Source: Planctomycetota bacterium | GTDB lineage: Bacteria; Planctomycetota; Phycisphaerae; Phycisphaerales; SM1A02 | Assembly: GCA_022568135.1 (NCBI GenBank) | Contig: JADFFQ010000001.1 | Coordinates: forward strand, 1 to 64,000 | DNA length: 64,000 bases | Direction of reading: 5' to 3' | In this document: one piece after another, positions 29,614-38,262 of the stretch | How the letters are laid out: the number at the start of each line of letters is the position of its first letter | Position numbering within the stretch: the first letter of the stretch is position 1 | Position numbers and translations under genes: made by a program | Notes under the pieces: generated by a model | Database searches by the model: none | What the model saw: only the letters and a program-made list of their open reading frames with translations | What the model was told of the DNA's origin: nothing

Positions 29614-30917
29614 TCCTGGATTATACGGAAGCTCTCGGCCGCGGCGGCGATGATCTGATTGATACAGTCATCATCGTGCGCCGACGAGATGAACATGGTC
29701 TCGTATCCAGAGGGCGGCAGCCACACGGCGCGGTCGAGCATCGCGTGGAAGAACTTCGCGAATAGCTCATGATCACAGGCCTGGGCGTCCGTGTAGTTGC
29801 GAACCGGCTTGTCGGTGAAGGCGAGCCCCAGCATGCCGCCCTTTGCACCGGTTTGAACGGCGATGCCTGCCTCGTCCGCAGCGGCCTGCAGTCCGTCGGC
29901 GAGCCTCTGTGACTTGGTGTGCAGCGATACATAAAAGCCCGCTGCGCGGCACAATTGGAGTGTAGCGATACCGCTAGCCATGCCGACGGGGTTCCCACTG
30001 AGCGTCCCGGCTTGGTACATGGGTCCGAGCGGGCTGACGAGCTCCATCAGCTCGCGCCGGCCGGCGTAGGCGGCGACAGGCATGCCGCCCCCAATGACTT
30101 TGCCCAAGCATGTGAGGTCGGGCTGAATTCCGCAGATCACTTGATACCCACCCCACCCGACCCGAAAGCCGGTCATGACTTCATCAAAAACGAGCAGACA
30201 TCCGTAGGAATCGCAGAGCGCGCGTAGGCCTTCCAGGAAGCCGTCAACCGGCACAACAAATCCCATGTTGCCCGCGATGGGTTCGACAAGAATCGCCGCG
30301 ACCTCGTCGCCGTGGTCGCCGAGAATCTGTTCGACTGCGACAGGATCGTTGAATGCAGCGAGCAGAGTAAGCGAAGCGATCTCGTGCGGGATCCCGGACG
30401 AGTCGGGCACGCCGAGTGTTGATGCGCCGGACCCGGCGGCGACGAGCAAGCCATCGACATGACCGTGGTAGCAGCCGACAAACTTGATTACCTTCGATCG
30501 GCCGGTGCTGGCCCTCGCCAGCCGGATCGCACTCATCGTCGCTTCGGTGCCGCTGTTGACGAATCGAACCAATTCGATCGACGGGAGGGCTTCGGTGATC
30601 ATCTCGGCCAGAATTAGCTCAGCTTCGCAGGATGCTCCGAAGCTGAGGCCCTCCGCTACCGCCCGCTGGACGGCTTCGACCACGACCGGGTGGGCATGAC
30701 CAACGATCGCCGGCCCCCAAGTCCCAACGAGATCGATGTAAACATTTCCGTCAACATCGATGATGTTCGGTCCTTGGGCAGATGCCACAAAGACAGGCTT
30801 GCCGCCGACGGCACCGAAGGCACGAACCGGGCTGTTGACCCCGCCGACCAATACTCGACACGCTCGGTCAAAGCATTCGAATGAGCGAGAGCGAATCGGG
30901 GAAGTGTGAGTGGGCAT
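29610..30917 (-). CDS. hemL: glutamate-1-semialdehyde 2,1-aminomutase
   Basis: 435 residues. PLP lysine in LGKVIGGGMPVAAYAG, VNSGTEATMSAIRLARA, GCYHGHVDG and LVFDEVMTGFRV are all intact. Converts glutamate-1-semialdehyde, the product of glutamyl-tRNA reductase, to ALA. First gene of the minus heme operon; a 217-bp gap separates it from divergent bioY and should hold both promoters. Confidence 0.96.
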   Translation of the reverse strand: MPTHTSPIRSRSFECFDRACRVLVGGVNSPVRAFGAVGGKPVFVASAQGPNIIDVDGNVYIDLVGTWGPAIVGHAHPVVVEAVQRAVAEGLSFGASCEAELILAEMITEALPSIELVRFVNSGTEATMSAIRLARASTGRSKVIKFVGCYHGHVDGLLVAAGSGASTLGVPDSSGIPHEIASLTLLAAFNDPVAVEQILGDHGDEVAAILVEPIAGNMGFVVPVDGFLEGLRALCDSYGCLLVFDEVMTGFRVGWGGYQVICGIQPDLTCLGKVIGGGMPVAAYAGRRELMELVSPLGPMYQAGTLSGNPVGMASGIATLQLCRAAGFYVSLHTKSQRLADGLQAAADEAGIAVQTGAKGGMLGLAFTDKPVRNYTDAQACDHELFAKFFHAMLDRAVWLPPSGYETMFISSAHDDDCINQIIAAAAESFRIIQE

Positions 30918-31133
30918 GGTTCGAAGAAAACGATTAGGGTCCTGTCGTTGGGCAGAGCTTCCTTCGGGCCTGCGCGGAATTGGACGTTCATGTTACCAGA
31001 GAAGACTTGCTGTGTTGATCGCCGGTAAGGACTCGAGAGGCAGGGGCAGAAGCGTGCGGTTCTCTTTGCTGCCCACGCGCTGCGTGTTCGACGCTATCCT
31101 GTGTCGCAACCGGTCTGAAGGAGTGGACCTCCC

Positions 31134-31730
31134 ATGCAGGTGATTGCTGTTTCGACGTTCGCTGACGTGTTTCGACCGGCGCGTGGTGCGGCGGGCTGGA
31201 CGTATGACGTGCTGCTGGTGGTGCTCGGTTCGGCACTCGTCGCGCTTTCGGCGCAGCTTTCGGTCGATCTGCCTCCATCTGTCAGCCCGGTGCCGATCAC
31301 GGGGCAGACGTTTGCGATTCTGCTCGTGGGCGCACTGTACGGTTCGAAGCGCGGGGTGGCGACGGTGCTGGCGTATCTTGCCGAGGGGCTGGCGGGCCTG
31401 CCCGTTTTCGCCGGCGGCTCAGGTGGGGCGCATCACCTAGTCGGACCGACGGGCGGCTACCTTGTCGGTTTCATCGTTGCCGCGTTGATCACAGGCCTGC
31501 TTGCCGAGCGTGGGTGGGACCGCCGGGCGGTAACGACGGCGCTGGCGTTCACGCTTGGTACGATGGCTTTGTACGTGGCCGGCCTGGTCTGGCTGGCGTT
31601 CTTTGTCGGCCCGGGCCATGTTCTTGCGGCCGGGCTCGTGCCCTTCATCCCCGGCGCCGTCCTCAAGATCGCCCTCGCCACCGCACTGCTGCCGCAAGGG
31701 TGGAAGGTTCTGCGCTGGCTGCGCGGATGA
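31134..31730 (+). CDS. bioY: biotin transporter BioY
   Basis: 198 residues with six hydrophobic segments and the BioY signatures PVPITGQTFAILLVGALYG and GPTGGYLVGFIVAA. The substrate-binding S component of an ECF transporter; no ecfA/T genes are nearby, and BioY can work alone or with a distant module. AAGGAG lies ten bases before the ATG. The short gap to the next relics holds no clear terminator. Confidence 0.93.
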   Translation: MQVIAVSTFADVFRPARGAAGWTYDVLLVVLGSALVALSAQLSVDLPPSVSPVPITGQTFAILLVGALYGSKRGVATVLAYLAEGLAGLPVFAGGSGGAHHLVGPTGGYLVGFIVAALITGLLAERGWDRRAVTTALAFTLGTMALYVAGLVWLAFFVGPGHVLAAGLVPFIPGAVLKIALATALLPQGWKVLRWLRG

Positions 31731-31901
31731 GGGTTTGAAGCGCCGAAACCAGGAGGCCCAGAGCAGCCGCAGGGGGCGGTTCACCCAGCTAGATCGGCCG
31801 TCTACGCTACCCGTCGGTCGTGGGTTGCTACGCGTCGTTGCGGTACTTCGAGAATCTATTCGCGGCCGCTGTTGATCGTGACTTTGCGGCCCGGCTGGTA
31901 T

Positions 31902-32064
31902 CTAAGCCTGAGCTTGCGGGCACCGCTGGCGGTAGAGTGACGGATCGACCGTCTTGCGCATCGCGTCACCGTCGAGCGCCCCGCCCAGGAACCGATTGAC
32001 CGCCTCCACCGCGGTCGCCGGATCCTTCATGAGATCGTTGTAGCTCACGTACAGCACCTGGTCG
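31902..32064 (-). pseudogene. C-terminal remnant of a sulfotransferase-like gene
   Basis: Fifty-four in-frame codons (VLYVSYNDLMKDPATAVEAV, then VDPSLYRQR and a stop) match the C-terminal helix of P-loop sulfotransferases. The frame is cut at its 5' end exactly where an IS-type terminus (TATGGGTCTAAAACTCAG, 32065) begins. The rest of the gene is gone. Confidence 0.6.
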
Positions 32065-32359
32065 TATGGGTCTAAAACTCAGACCAACCGGAAGTGACGC
32101 TTGATCCGCCGGTTGGAGGCAGTGGAGGTGGCCTTCTCATCGGCGGCGTCCGGCATCCATTGGGGGTAACCAAGTCGCCGATCATGACCTGGCTCGTCGG
32201 CGTCGCTGCGGGGTGGAATGGCCAGGGGGCTCCAGGTCCTGGCATTGACTCGTGGGGCGAAGCTCGCTGGCAGTGCGGTTGCGTGGGTCATCGGGTCCAG
32301 GTGGGCACCGCAGGGCCGCGTAAGCAGTCATCTATGTTCCAACATTTTGACGGTCGGGC
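32065..32359. other. IS terminus and ~270 bp without a supported gene
   Basis: The IS-type end at 32065-32090 is not followed by transposase sequence. A minus-strand frame (32079-32291) is open but has no recognisable features. It may be remains of the interrupted region. Confidence 0.35.
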
Positions 32360-33130
32360 GTGCACCAGGATACTGTCCAGCAGTCGGAAGTCCCCTCGCG
32401 ACTGGTGGACTTCCTGAAGCCCCCCAACTCATCTGAACTACTCGGTGGGAAGTTGATCGAGCAAGAGCACAAGAATGAGAGTCGCGCGCTGGCAATGGCC
32501 CAGCAGTTGACGGCTATCGCCCTGGACCTTCGGAATGCGGCGAGGATGGGCCTAAAGCCAGAGGGCGGCGGCTTCTTGGTCAGTCGTAGTCAGGAGCGCC
32601 GCATCCGAGAAGAGATCGACGCGCGCTCGTCGGAGATGCTCGGGTGCGTCGATGTGCTCAAGCAGCACTCGCCAAGCAGGGAGATCTACTTGAAGGTCCG
32701 CGAGCTCCATCGACACATCGATAGGCGCGAAGACAGCCCTGATGCACTTCCCTGGATCGGCCAGTTCCAGACGCTGAGCGATGAGCTGGATGCCCTGCTG
32801 ACGGCCAGCATTGCGTTCGGGACGGCGGAAGGAGCCAGGCACGATCCGATGCCCGTCAGGAGAGTTGCGGGCCCGATTCACGACGATGCCATGTTGTCCC
32901 CCGGCCAGCTTGCTCTGGCATTCGACGTTCCCGCAGAGGCACTCCGAGGGCGCCTCAAACGATGGCGAGCCAAGAACCGTGACGCTGGCGGCTGGATCGA
33001 GAACACCAAACGGGCACCGCGCGAACCGCAGTACCTCTACCGCGTCGGTGCTGTCCTCGTGGTAATCGAGGACCTCCAGAAGAAGGCGCCCAGTGAAACG
33101 TCCAGCGAACAACCGCCGAAAGGACAGTGA
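32360..33130 (+). CDS. hypothetical protein, 256 aa, recombinase neighbour
   Basis: GTG or an internal start; the ORF is protein-like throughout. The N-terminal ~150 residues are helical and charged. The C-terminal ~80 residues (LSPGQLALAFDVPAEALRGR then RLKRWRAKN) look like a small HTH or DNA-binding region. The gene lies 430 bp upstream of the end of a convergent large serine recombinase, so it is probably accessory cargo of that element. No family recognised. Confidence 0.6.
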   Translation: MHQDTVQQSEVPSRLVDFLKPPNSSELLGGKLIEQEHKNESRALAMAQQLTAIALDLRNAARMGLKPEGGGFLVSRSQERRIREEIDARSSEMLGCVDVLKQHSPSREIYLKVRELHRHIDRREDSPDALPWIGQFQTLSDELDALLTASIAFGTAEGARHDPMPVRRVAGPIHDDAMLSPGQLALAFDVPAEALRGRLKRWRAKNRDAGGWIENTKRAPREPQYLYRVGAVLVVIEDLQKKAPSETSSEQPPKGQ

Positions 33131-33558
33131 GCACGTCATTCGCCTCCCTGTTGACCGGGCCCGCGACCAGCGAACAACCAGGGACCCTCCTCCTCACCGT
33201 GCTTGGCAGGATGAAGCTTGCGGCTATCCGCACCTGCGATGGGCAGGTCCTGGTGCCCAGGAACTGCCCACGTGGCGGCCGCCGATATTGGGTGTCATTA
33301 CTGGCCTTTACAGGAACAGCACTCGCGTAGAGGTCCTTGGGGAGGTGACGCGCCATAATGCTTTGCCACGCCAATGGTTACGACGACTCGACACCCGCTG
33401 GCCTCTGACAACTTGTATAGGGGTCCTTAGTGCTTAGCCCTCACAGTGAAAATCCGGCGCGGAATTTCTCCCCCTCAGCCTAAGGGCTTGGGGTCGTTGA
33501 CTTCTGAGAATGATATGGTGCATAACGGCCTCCATTCGGCAGCGGAGGCCGACGTTGT
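33131..33558. other. 428 bp, nothing recognised
   Basis: No ribosome site plus ORF pair, repeat or hairpin stands out. It separates two convergent genes. Confidence 0.4.
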
Positions 33559-35535
33559 CTACTCGCCGCGACCGCTTTCGCGCCGGCTGCCCGGTGGCCG
33601 GCCGCGCCGCACCTCCGGCAATCTGACTGCCGCTGTCTCCGTTGCCGCGCCCACCGGCCCGCCCACGATCGTTGGCAGCACCCGCACCTCGATCTTCGCC
33701 TCGTGCTCCTCGCGATCGATCACGATCTGGTCAACGCACCGTCGCACCGCGGCCTGCCGTTGGTCCGGCGGTCCTTCGCGCAGCGACGGCTCAAGGCATG
33801 CAACGAACCGTGCAGTCTCGGCCACGAGATCGTGAACCTCCGCCTCTGTCAGCGCCAGGCGCTCCAGCGACTCGATTTGGGTCTCCAGTCGCTCGCGCTC
33901 TTTGTTCAGTTCTTCGAGACGCTGATCGACCAACTGTCGGTTCGTCGCCGTGATGTTGTCGAGCAGATTCCGGGTCGTCGTGTCGATGGGCTTGAGGCGC
34001 GATTCCAGTTTCTTCTGCTGCTTGACGATCTGGTCGCGGTCCTCGTTGATGTGGACGCCTACCGCCTCGGTGATCCGCTTCTTGGCGCCCTTGCCCGTGT
34101 ATCGAGCGTAGAAGTCCACAAGGGTCTTGATCACCGCCTCCTCGAGCGCGTCCTTGGGGAAAGCGCCGAGTGTGCACATGCTCCGTCCGTGGCGAATGTA
34201 GCCGCCGCAGGCGTAGTGGAAGGTCCGCTTGCGTGATCCGTTGTCGCCCCGATTGTTGCCGTAACGCGTGTAGCCTTCGTAACGGCTTCCGCAATTCGAA
34301 CAGACGCCAAGCCCGGAGAGCAGGAACTTGGCGCGCGGACCGGTCCAGCCGCCGATGCGCTCGCCTGCCGGCGCGCCGGTCCGGGGGTTGATCCCTCGCT
34401 GCTGTCTGGATGAAGGTTGCTCCTGGAGACGCTGCTTGGCCGACTCCCAGATGCGCCGACTCACGGTTGCCGGGTGGGCGTTCTCGACCACGAGCCAATC
34501 CGACTCATCGTTCTGTTCGAGGCGCCGGCCATGGACCCCCTTTCGCTCGACTGCCCGTCCATCGACGATGCGGTGGAACCGCGCATCGGTCCGGCGGTTC
34601 CAGGCCATGTCGCCTCTGTAGGCGGGGTTGATCAGGATTCCACGAACCGAGGTCAGCGACCACTTTCCGCTGTAGTGCACTGCCCATTCGGGGCCTCTGG
34701 GCGGTGGAATGCCGTCTCGGTTCAAGGCGTCGGCCACGGCTTTGAAGCCGCGGCGCTCCTGGACGTACATCGTGAAGATCCGCCGGATCGTTGACACCCG
34801 GTTCTTCTCGCTGGGGATCAGCTTACACCGGTCCTTGCGGGAGACGCTGATCGACTCACCGCGTTCGAGCGTGCGAATCAGCTTTCCCTTCTGATCGAAC
34901 ATCTGCTTGGTGCCGTCGCGCATGTAGCGGAGGATGAACAGGAACTGGCCCGACTGGCTCTCATAGCCCAGGTCGTAGCCGTAGGGCGGGGCGCCACCCA
35001 TCCACCAGCCTTCACCGTTGCCTGCGGCATCCCCGTTGGTCGCCTTGCTCACCAACCCGCGAATGACCACCTTGGACAGGTCCTTGCTCTCCTCTCTGGC
35101 CTGCCATTGCTTGACGGGGCGAATCAGATCGTCGGTTCCATCGCCGGTGAAGTTCTCGCTGGTGTAGTGGACCTCGACGCCGTGGGTCCGAAGGACGTGG
35201 CGGTAGTAGCCCGCCTCATCATTGTCGATCCTGCCGAAGCGCTTGACGTCGTAGACGACGATCACGCCGAAGTCGCAGGCGGGGCGCTTGGCGTCGGCCA
35301 TCATCGCCTGGAACGCCCGTCGGCCGACGGTGCTGGTGCCGCTGATCGCATCGTCCACGTAGAAGCGCAGCAGCCGCAGGCCGTGCTCGCCGGCGTACTC
35401 TTCGATGGCACGCTTCTGATCCGGAATCGACTGCTCCTGGCGATCGGTGGAGCGCCGCACGTAGCCGATGGCTCGCGTGGCCCTGGTTCGCGCCTTGCCG
35501 CCGCGCGGGGCGTTGATGGTGTCGGCTCTGGCCAT
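33559..35535 (-). CDS. large serine recombinase
   Basis: 658 residues from MARADTINAP, with AAGGAG ten bases upstream. The resolvase/invertase catalytic domain (~20-165) has the nucleophile Ser in YVRRSTDRQEQSIPDQ, an Arg in AISGTSTVGRRAF and VVYDVKRFGR. A recombinase domain follows (~200-340), then a zinc-ribbon (CSNCGSRY...CGGYIRHGRSMC) and a long coiled coil (~520-600, LNKERERLETQIESLERL). Family members integrate or excise phages and transposable islands. It is likely the integrase of the island around it, but no att pair was identified. Confidence 0.95.
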   Translation of the reverse strand: MARADTINAPRGGKARTRATRAIGYVRRSTDRQEQSIPDQKRAIEEYAGEHGLRLLRFYVDDAISGTSTVGRRAFQAMMADAKRPACDFGVIVVYDVKRFGRIDNDEAGYYRHVLRTHGVEVHYTSENFTGDGTDDLIRPVKQWQAREESKDLSKVVIRGLVSKATNGDAAGNGEGWWMGGAPPYGYDLGYESQSGQFLFILRYMRDGTKQMFDQKGKLIRTLERGESISVSRKDRCKLIPSEKNRVSTIRRIFTMYVQERRGFKAVADALNRDGIPPPRGPEWAVHYSGKWSLTSVRGILINPAYRGDMAWNRRTDARFHRIVDGRAVERKGVHGRRLEQNDESDWLVVENAHPATVSRRIWESAKQRLQEQPSSRQQRGINPRTGAPAGERIGGWTGPRAKFLLSGLGVCSNCGSRYEGYTRYGNNRGDNGSRKRTFHYACGGYIRHGRSMCTLGAFPKDALEEAVIKTLVDFYARYTGKGAKKRITEAVGVHINEDRDQIVKQQKKLESRLKPIDTTTRNLLDNITATNRQLVDQRLEELNKERERLETQIESLERLALTEAEVHDLVAETARFVACLEPSLREGPPDQRQAAVRRCVDQIVIDREEHEAKIEVRVLPTIVGGPVGAATETAAVRLPEVRRGRPPGSRRESGRGE

Positions 35536-35704
35536 TCCTGGATCTCCTTCCGTCGCCCTGCGCGGCGTGTGGTCCGCCCAGGGGGGTAAGGGGTCATGGG
35601 GGCATAGGGTGGGCCGAACATCAAGGCGATTGTGGGCGAATCCGGCGAGATCTGGCCAGAATCTGGCCATCCGGGCCTCAAATCGGCCAATTCGGCCAAC
35701 CTCG

Positions 35705-35879
35705 TATGGGTCCAATATTCAGCCCAACTGCAAATCGCACTGTGTCAAGAGCTTGGATTTGCTGGTGACGGGTCGTTTGTGGCCCGAAGCTGGCACGCAT
35801 TCGATGGGCTGAAGTTCGCCCCATCTTCAAGCTCTTGACACATCACGACTTCGGCTTGGGCCGATTTTTGGAGTCGTAC
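35705..35879. mobile_element. MITE-like element, copy 1
   Basis: Starts TATGGGTCCAATATTCAGCC and ends in the inverted, partly decayed GATTTTTGGAGTCGTA. The interior is ~85% identical to copy 2 (39981-40162). No ORF. Its termini match the integrase-type IS, so it is probably a non-autonomous derivative. Confidence 0.75.
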
Positions 35880-36120
35880 GCGCTGCAGATCGGTGCCTGT
35901 AAAAACAGATAGCTCAAGACTGGGACAAATTATCATCTCAATTAGGCCAGTGATAAAATTGTTGAAGTGCTATAACGAAGTTATAGCCCTTCAATATATT
36001 CTTGTCAAGCCTATCTCTGCATTTATCTCGTTATCGAGTACAAATTCCCTTGCACCGTGCTAGTATGCCACACTCTCCGTGGCACCAATGGCAGTGCCAG
36101 GTTGCAGGACGAGACCGGCC

Positions 36121-36549
36121 ATGGATCAAAAAGAGTACGAAATGCTCAAAGCCAGAGCGCAAGAGCAATTCAAAGCCTCACTTCGCCGAGCGAGGGCGCT
36201 CCGAGATGAGGAACTTGCCGCCATCGAACGAGTGCGGGTTCTTTCACAGGAAGCTTCCGGGGACCGGTCCCCGCCACCTGTATCGGCTCCTGCACAGCCC
36301 ACCACGCTGATCGGTCAGGTTCGAGCTGCAGTAGCAGCCCTCAGTGACAGGTTCACTGTGAACGACGTCGCTGAATATATCCGAGCAGTCTACGGCGAGG
36401 AAACGCAAAAAGTGCGGGGGAGCTCCATCTCAAGCGCGCTTGGGCGTCTCTCTGATGCCGAGGAGATCACCATTCTCAGGGAGGGCATTGGTCGCAGACC
36501 GACAACGTACTCACCACGCCCACCGGAGGAGAACAATGTTGATAAGTAG
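36121..36549 (+). CDS. small protein with C-terminal winged-helix-like region
   Basis: 142 residues starting MDQKEYEMLK. Residues 1-50 are a charged helix; after a Pro-rich linker, residues ~65-130 (LIGQVRAAVAALSDRFTVND, then AEEITILREGIGRRPTTY) resemble a winged helix-turn-helix. It is the first gene of a possible three-gene locus with the PD-(D/E)xK and diadenylate-cyclase genes, from which it is separated by two perfect hairpins. Perhaps a regulator. Confidence 0.6.
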   Translation: MDQKEYEMLKARAQEQFKASLRRARALRDEELAAIERVRVLSQEASGDRSPPPVSAPAQPTTLIGQVRAAVAALSDRFTVNDVAEYIRAVYGEETQKVRGSSISSALGRLSDAEEITILREGIGRRPTTYSPRPPEENNVDK

Positions 36550-36564
36550 AGCAATAAGTAAAAC

Positions 36565-36603
36565 CTCCGCATCCCGACACGGTAGCACGCGCAGGATGCG
36601 GAG
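36565..36603 (+). other. perfect 10-bp hairpin 1
   Basis: CTCCGCATCC (36565-36574) pairs with GGATGCGGAG (36594-36603) around a 19-base loop, 15 bp after the stop of the small winged-helix gene. No U run follows, so a rho-independent terminator is unlikely. Confidence 0.6.
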
Positions 36604-36633
36604 TATTGGTGTGCCGAGGCAACCTCAAATAGA

Positions 36634-36692
36634 GGGCCCCAACCATGTTGCATTCTGGCACCAGTATTCTTCTAAGTCAATGGTTGGGGCCC
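36634..36692 (+). promoter_or_regulatory. perfect 13-bp hairpin 2 at the next gene's ribosome site
   Basis: GGGCCCCAACCAT (36634-36646) pairs perfectly with ATGGTTGGGGCCC (36680-36692) around a 33-base loop. The stem ends one base before GGAG and 13 bases before the ATG at 36706, so it could control translation or serve as an operator. Confidence 0.65.
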
Positions 36693-36705
36693 GGAGACAA
36701 ATTCC

Positions 36706-38037
36706 ATGACTGTTATTTCTACGAGCGTGCCGACGAAAGAACCCGGCAGGAATCCAAACATCGAGGTCACGGCGGACGAAGTCAGACTCGTTGATTATCG
36801 CATCGCCAGCAGGGATGTGGCTGCGTACCTCTTGGCTCTAAAGGACGATGACCGCTCCCAGGCATTTGTCCATGCTGTTGAGGTTGGGGTGTATTGCATC
36901 CAACGGGCGACAGCAACGGTTGACATCGAATTCGTCAAACGTCGGGTGAATGAAATAGTCACCGATGTTGGAGCAAAGATCGATCTCATTCCCGTCAAGC
37001 TGGAGAAGGAGCTCGTTGAGAAACTCGGCTCCGAAGATGGACAGGTACTGAAGCCCATCGTCGACCTGATCCATCAAGTGATAAGGACGACCAAGGATCA
37101 ATTGACGGAGGTAAAGGACGAGATCGATCCGTCCAAAGACACTTCAGCGGTCGGCAAGGCCATCAAGGGGATCCACGACCTGATTGACCCGAACCGAAAG
37201 GATTCCGTTCAGGGCGCACTTGAAGCTGCCATCACAAAGGTGACGGGGGAGGATGGGGCTCTGGCGAAGGCTGTCAAAGCAGTTGTCAACGTGGAAATGG
37301 ACCCTGTCAAGAAGAGGTTGGAAAAGCTCTCCGACCAGATCCTTGGCCAAGAAGCCGCCGAAGAAGCAGTAATGCAAACGATCGAAAAGGGCCGGCCCTT
37401 CGAGGATCAAGTGCTGGATGAGCTACGTCCTTGGGCTAATGCCATTGGTGCAGAGTTACGGCACGTCGGCGTTGACAATCGCCCTGGTGACATTCTCATC
37501 AAGTTAACTGATACCTCACTTGCAGGTTCTGATCTCGGGTTAGTCATCGAGGTCCGAGATCGTCAACGTCCTGTAGGTCTCAAGACCGTCGCTGAGGATC
37601 TCAGCAAGAAGATGGTCGAGCGAGATGCCAATGCCGCAATTTATCTGTCCAAGTCAGCCGTTGGTCTCGGGAACGAGGTCGGTGAATGGGCTGAAGGGGA
37701 CACGGAACGTGGGCCATGGGTTGCGACGACGCACGAACACCTCCGAACCGCACTGAGATTCCTCCTCGCACTTCACAAGCTACGTTCCATCCGAACGGCG
37801 CAGCCTGAAGTTGATGTATCGATTGTTGAGAACCAGATCCGCAGCATACGAACATCCCTCAAGAAGATCAGCACCATCAATCGCAAGGTGACTGACCAAC
37901 GAAAGAATGCTGAGGAGATAGGCAACGTGGCGGACACTCTCCGCTACGAAATACTCGAGGCACTATGTGCTCTTGAGGCGGCTATTGGAATCGTGGGAGG
38001 TGATGACGAAGAGAAAGCTCCAGCCTCTGATCGATAG
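36706..38037 (+). CDS. PD-(D/E)xK-type nuclease-fold protein, unknown function
   Basis: 443 residues, ATG after GGAGACAAATTCC. Residues 1-220 are helical and charged, probably coiled coil. Residues ~220-350 look like a PD-(D/E)xK fold of the DUF2130/RmuC-like type: GRPFEDQVLDEL, then RPGDILIKL and GLVIEVRDR, with the usual Lys replaced by Arg or displaced. A helical tail follows and ends acidic. Such domains appear in DNA-processing and defence proteins. Neighbours encode a winged-helix-like protein and a diadenylate-cyclase-domain protein. Activity is uncertain because the catalytic Lys is not clear. Confidence 0.6.
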   Translation: MTVISTSVPTKEPGRNPNIEVTADEVRLVDYRIASRDVAAYLLALKDDDRSQAFVHAVEVGVYCIQRATATVDIEFVKRRVNEIVTDVGAKIDLIPVKLEKELVEKLGSEDGQVLKPIVDLIHQVIRTTKDQLTEVKDEIDPSKDTSAVGKAIKGIHDLIDPNRKDSVQGALEAAITKVTGEDGALAKAVKAVVNVEMDPVKKRLEKLSDQILGQEAAEEAVMQTIEKGRPFEDQVLDELRPWANAIGAELRHVGVDNRPGDILIKLTDTSLAGSDLGLVIEVRDRQRPVGLKTVAEDLSKKMVERDANAAIYLSKSAVGLGNEVGEWAEGDTERGPWVATTHEHLRTALRFLLALHKLRSIRTAQPEVDVSIVENQIRSIRTSLKKISTINRKVTDQRKNAEEIGNVADTLRYEILEALCALEAAIGIVGGDDEEKAPASDR

Positions 38038-38238
38038 GTTGCCTCCTCGGCCGCCAACGAATATTCATTCGGCCTGCCTCATCATTGTGTATAGCAAAAA
38101 CTCAATCCGACGTGTTGACCAGCCCTCCGGCAAAGGACATTTGGATTCTCGAGGTCCCAATCGCGGCAGCTTGACGCTACCGGCAAAAACTCGCAAGTAA
38201 AAGTACACATTACACCAAAGACGACGAGTGAGACGGCG

Positions 38239-38262
38239 TATGGGTCCAATATTCAACCGCGT
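38239..38262 (+). mobile_element. IS-type terminus
   Basis: TATGGGTCCAATATTCAACC matches the left end of the MITE at 39981 over 17 of 18 bases, then diverges. It suggests a rearrangement at the 5' end of the following gene. Confidence 0.5.
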
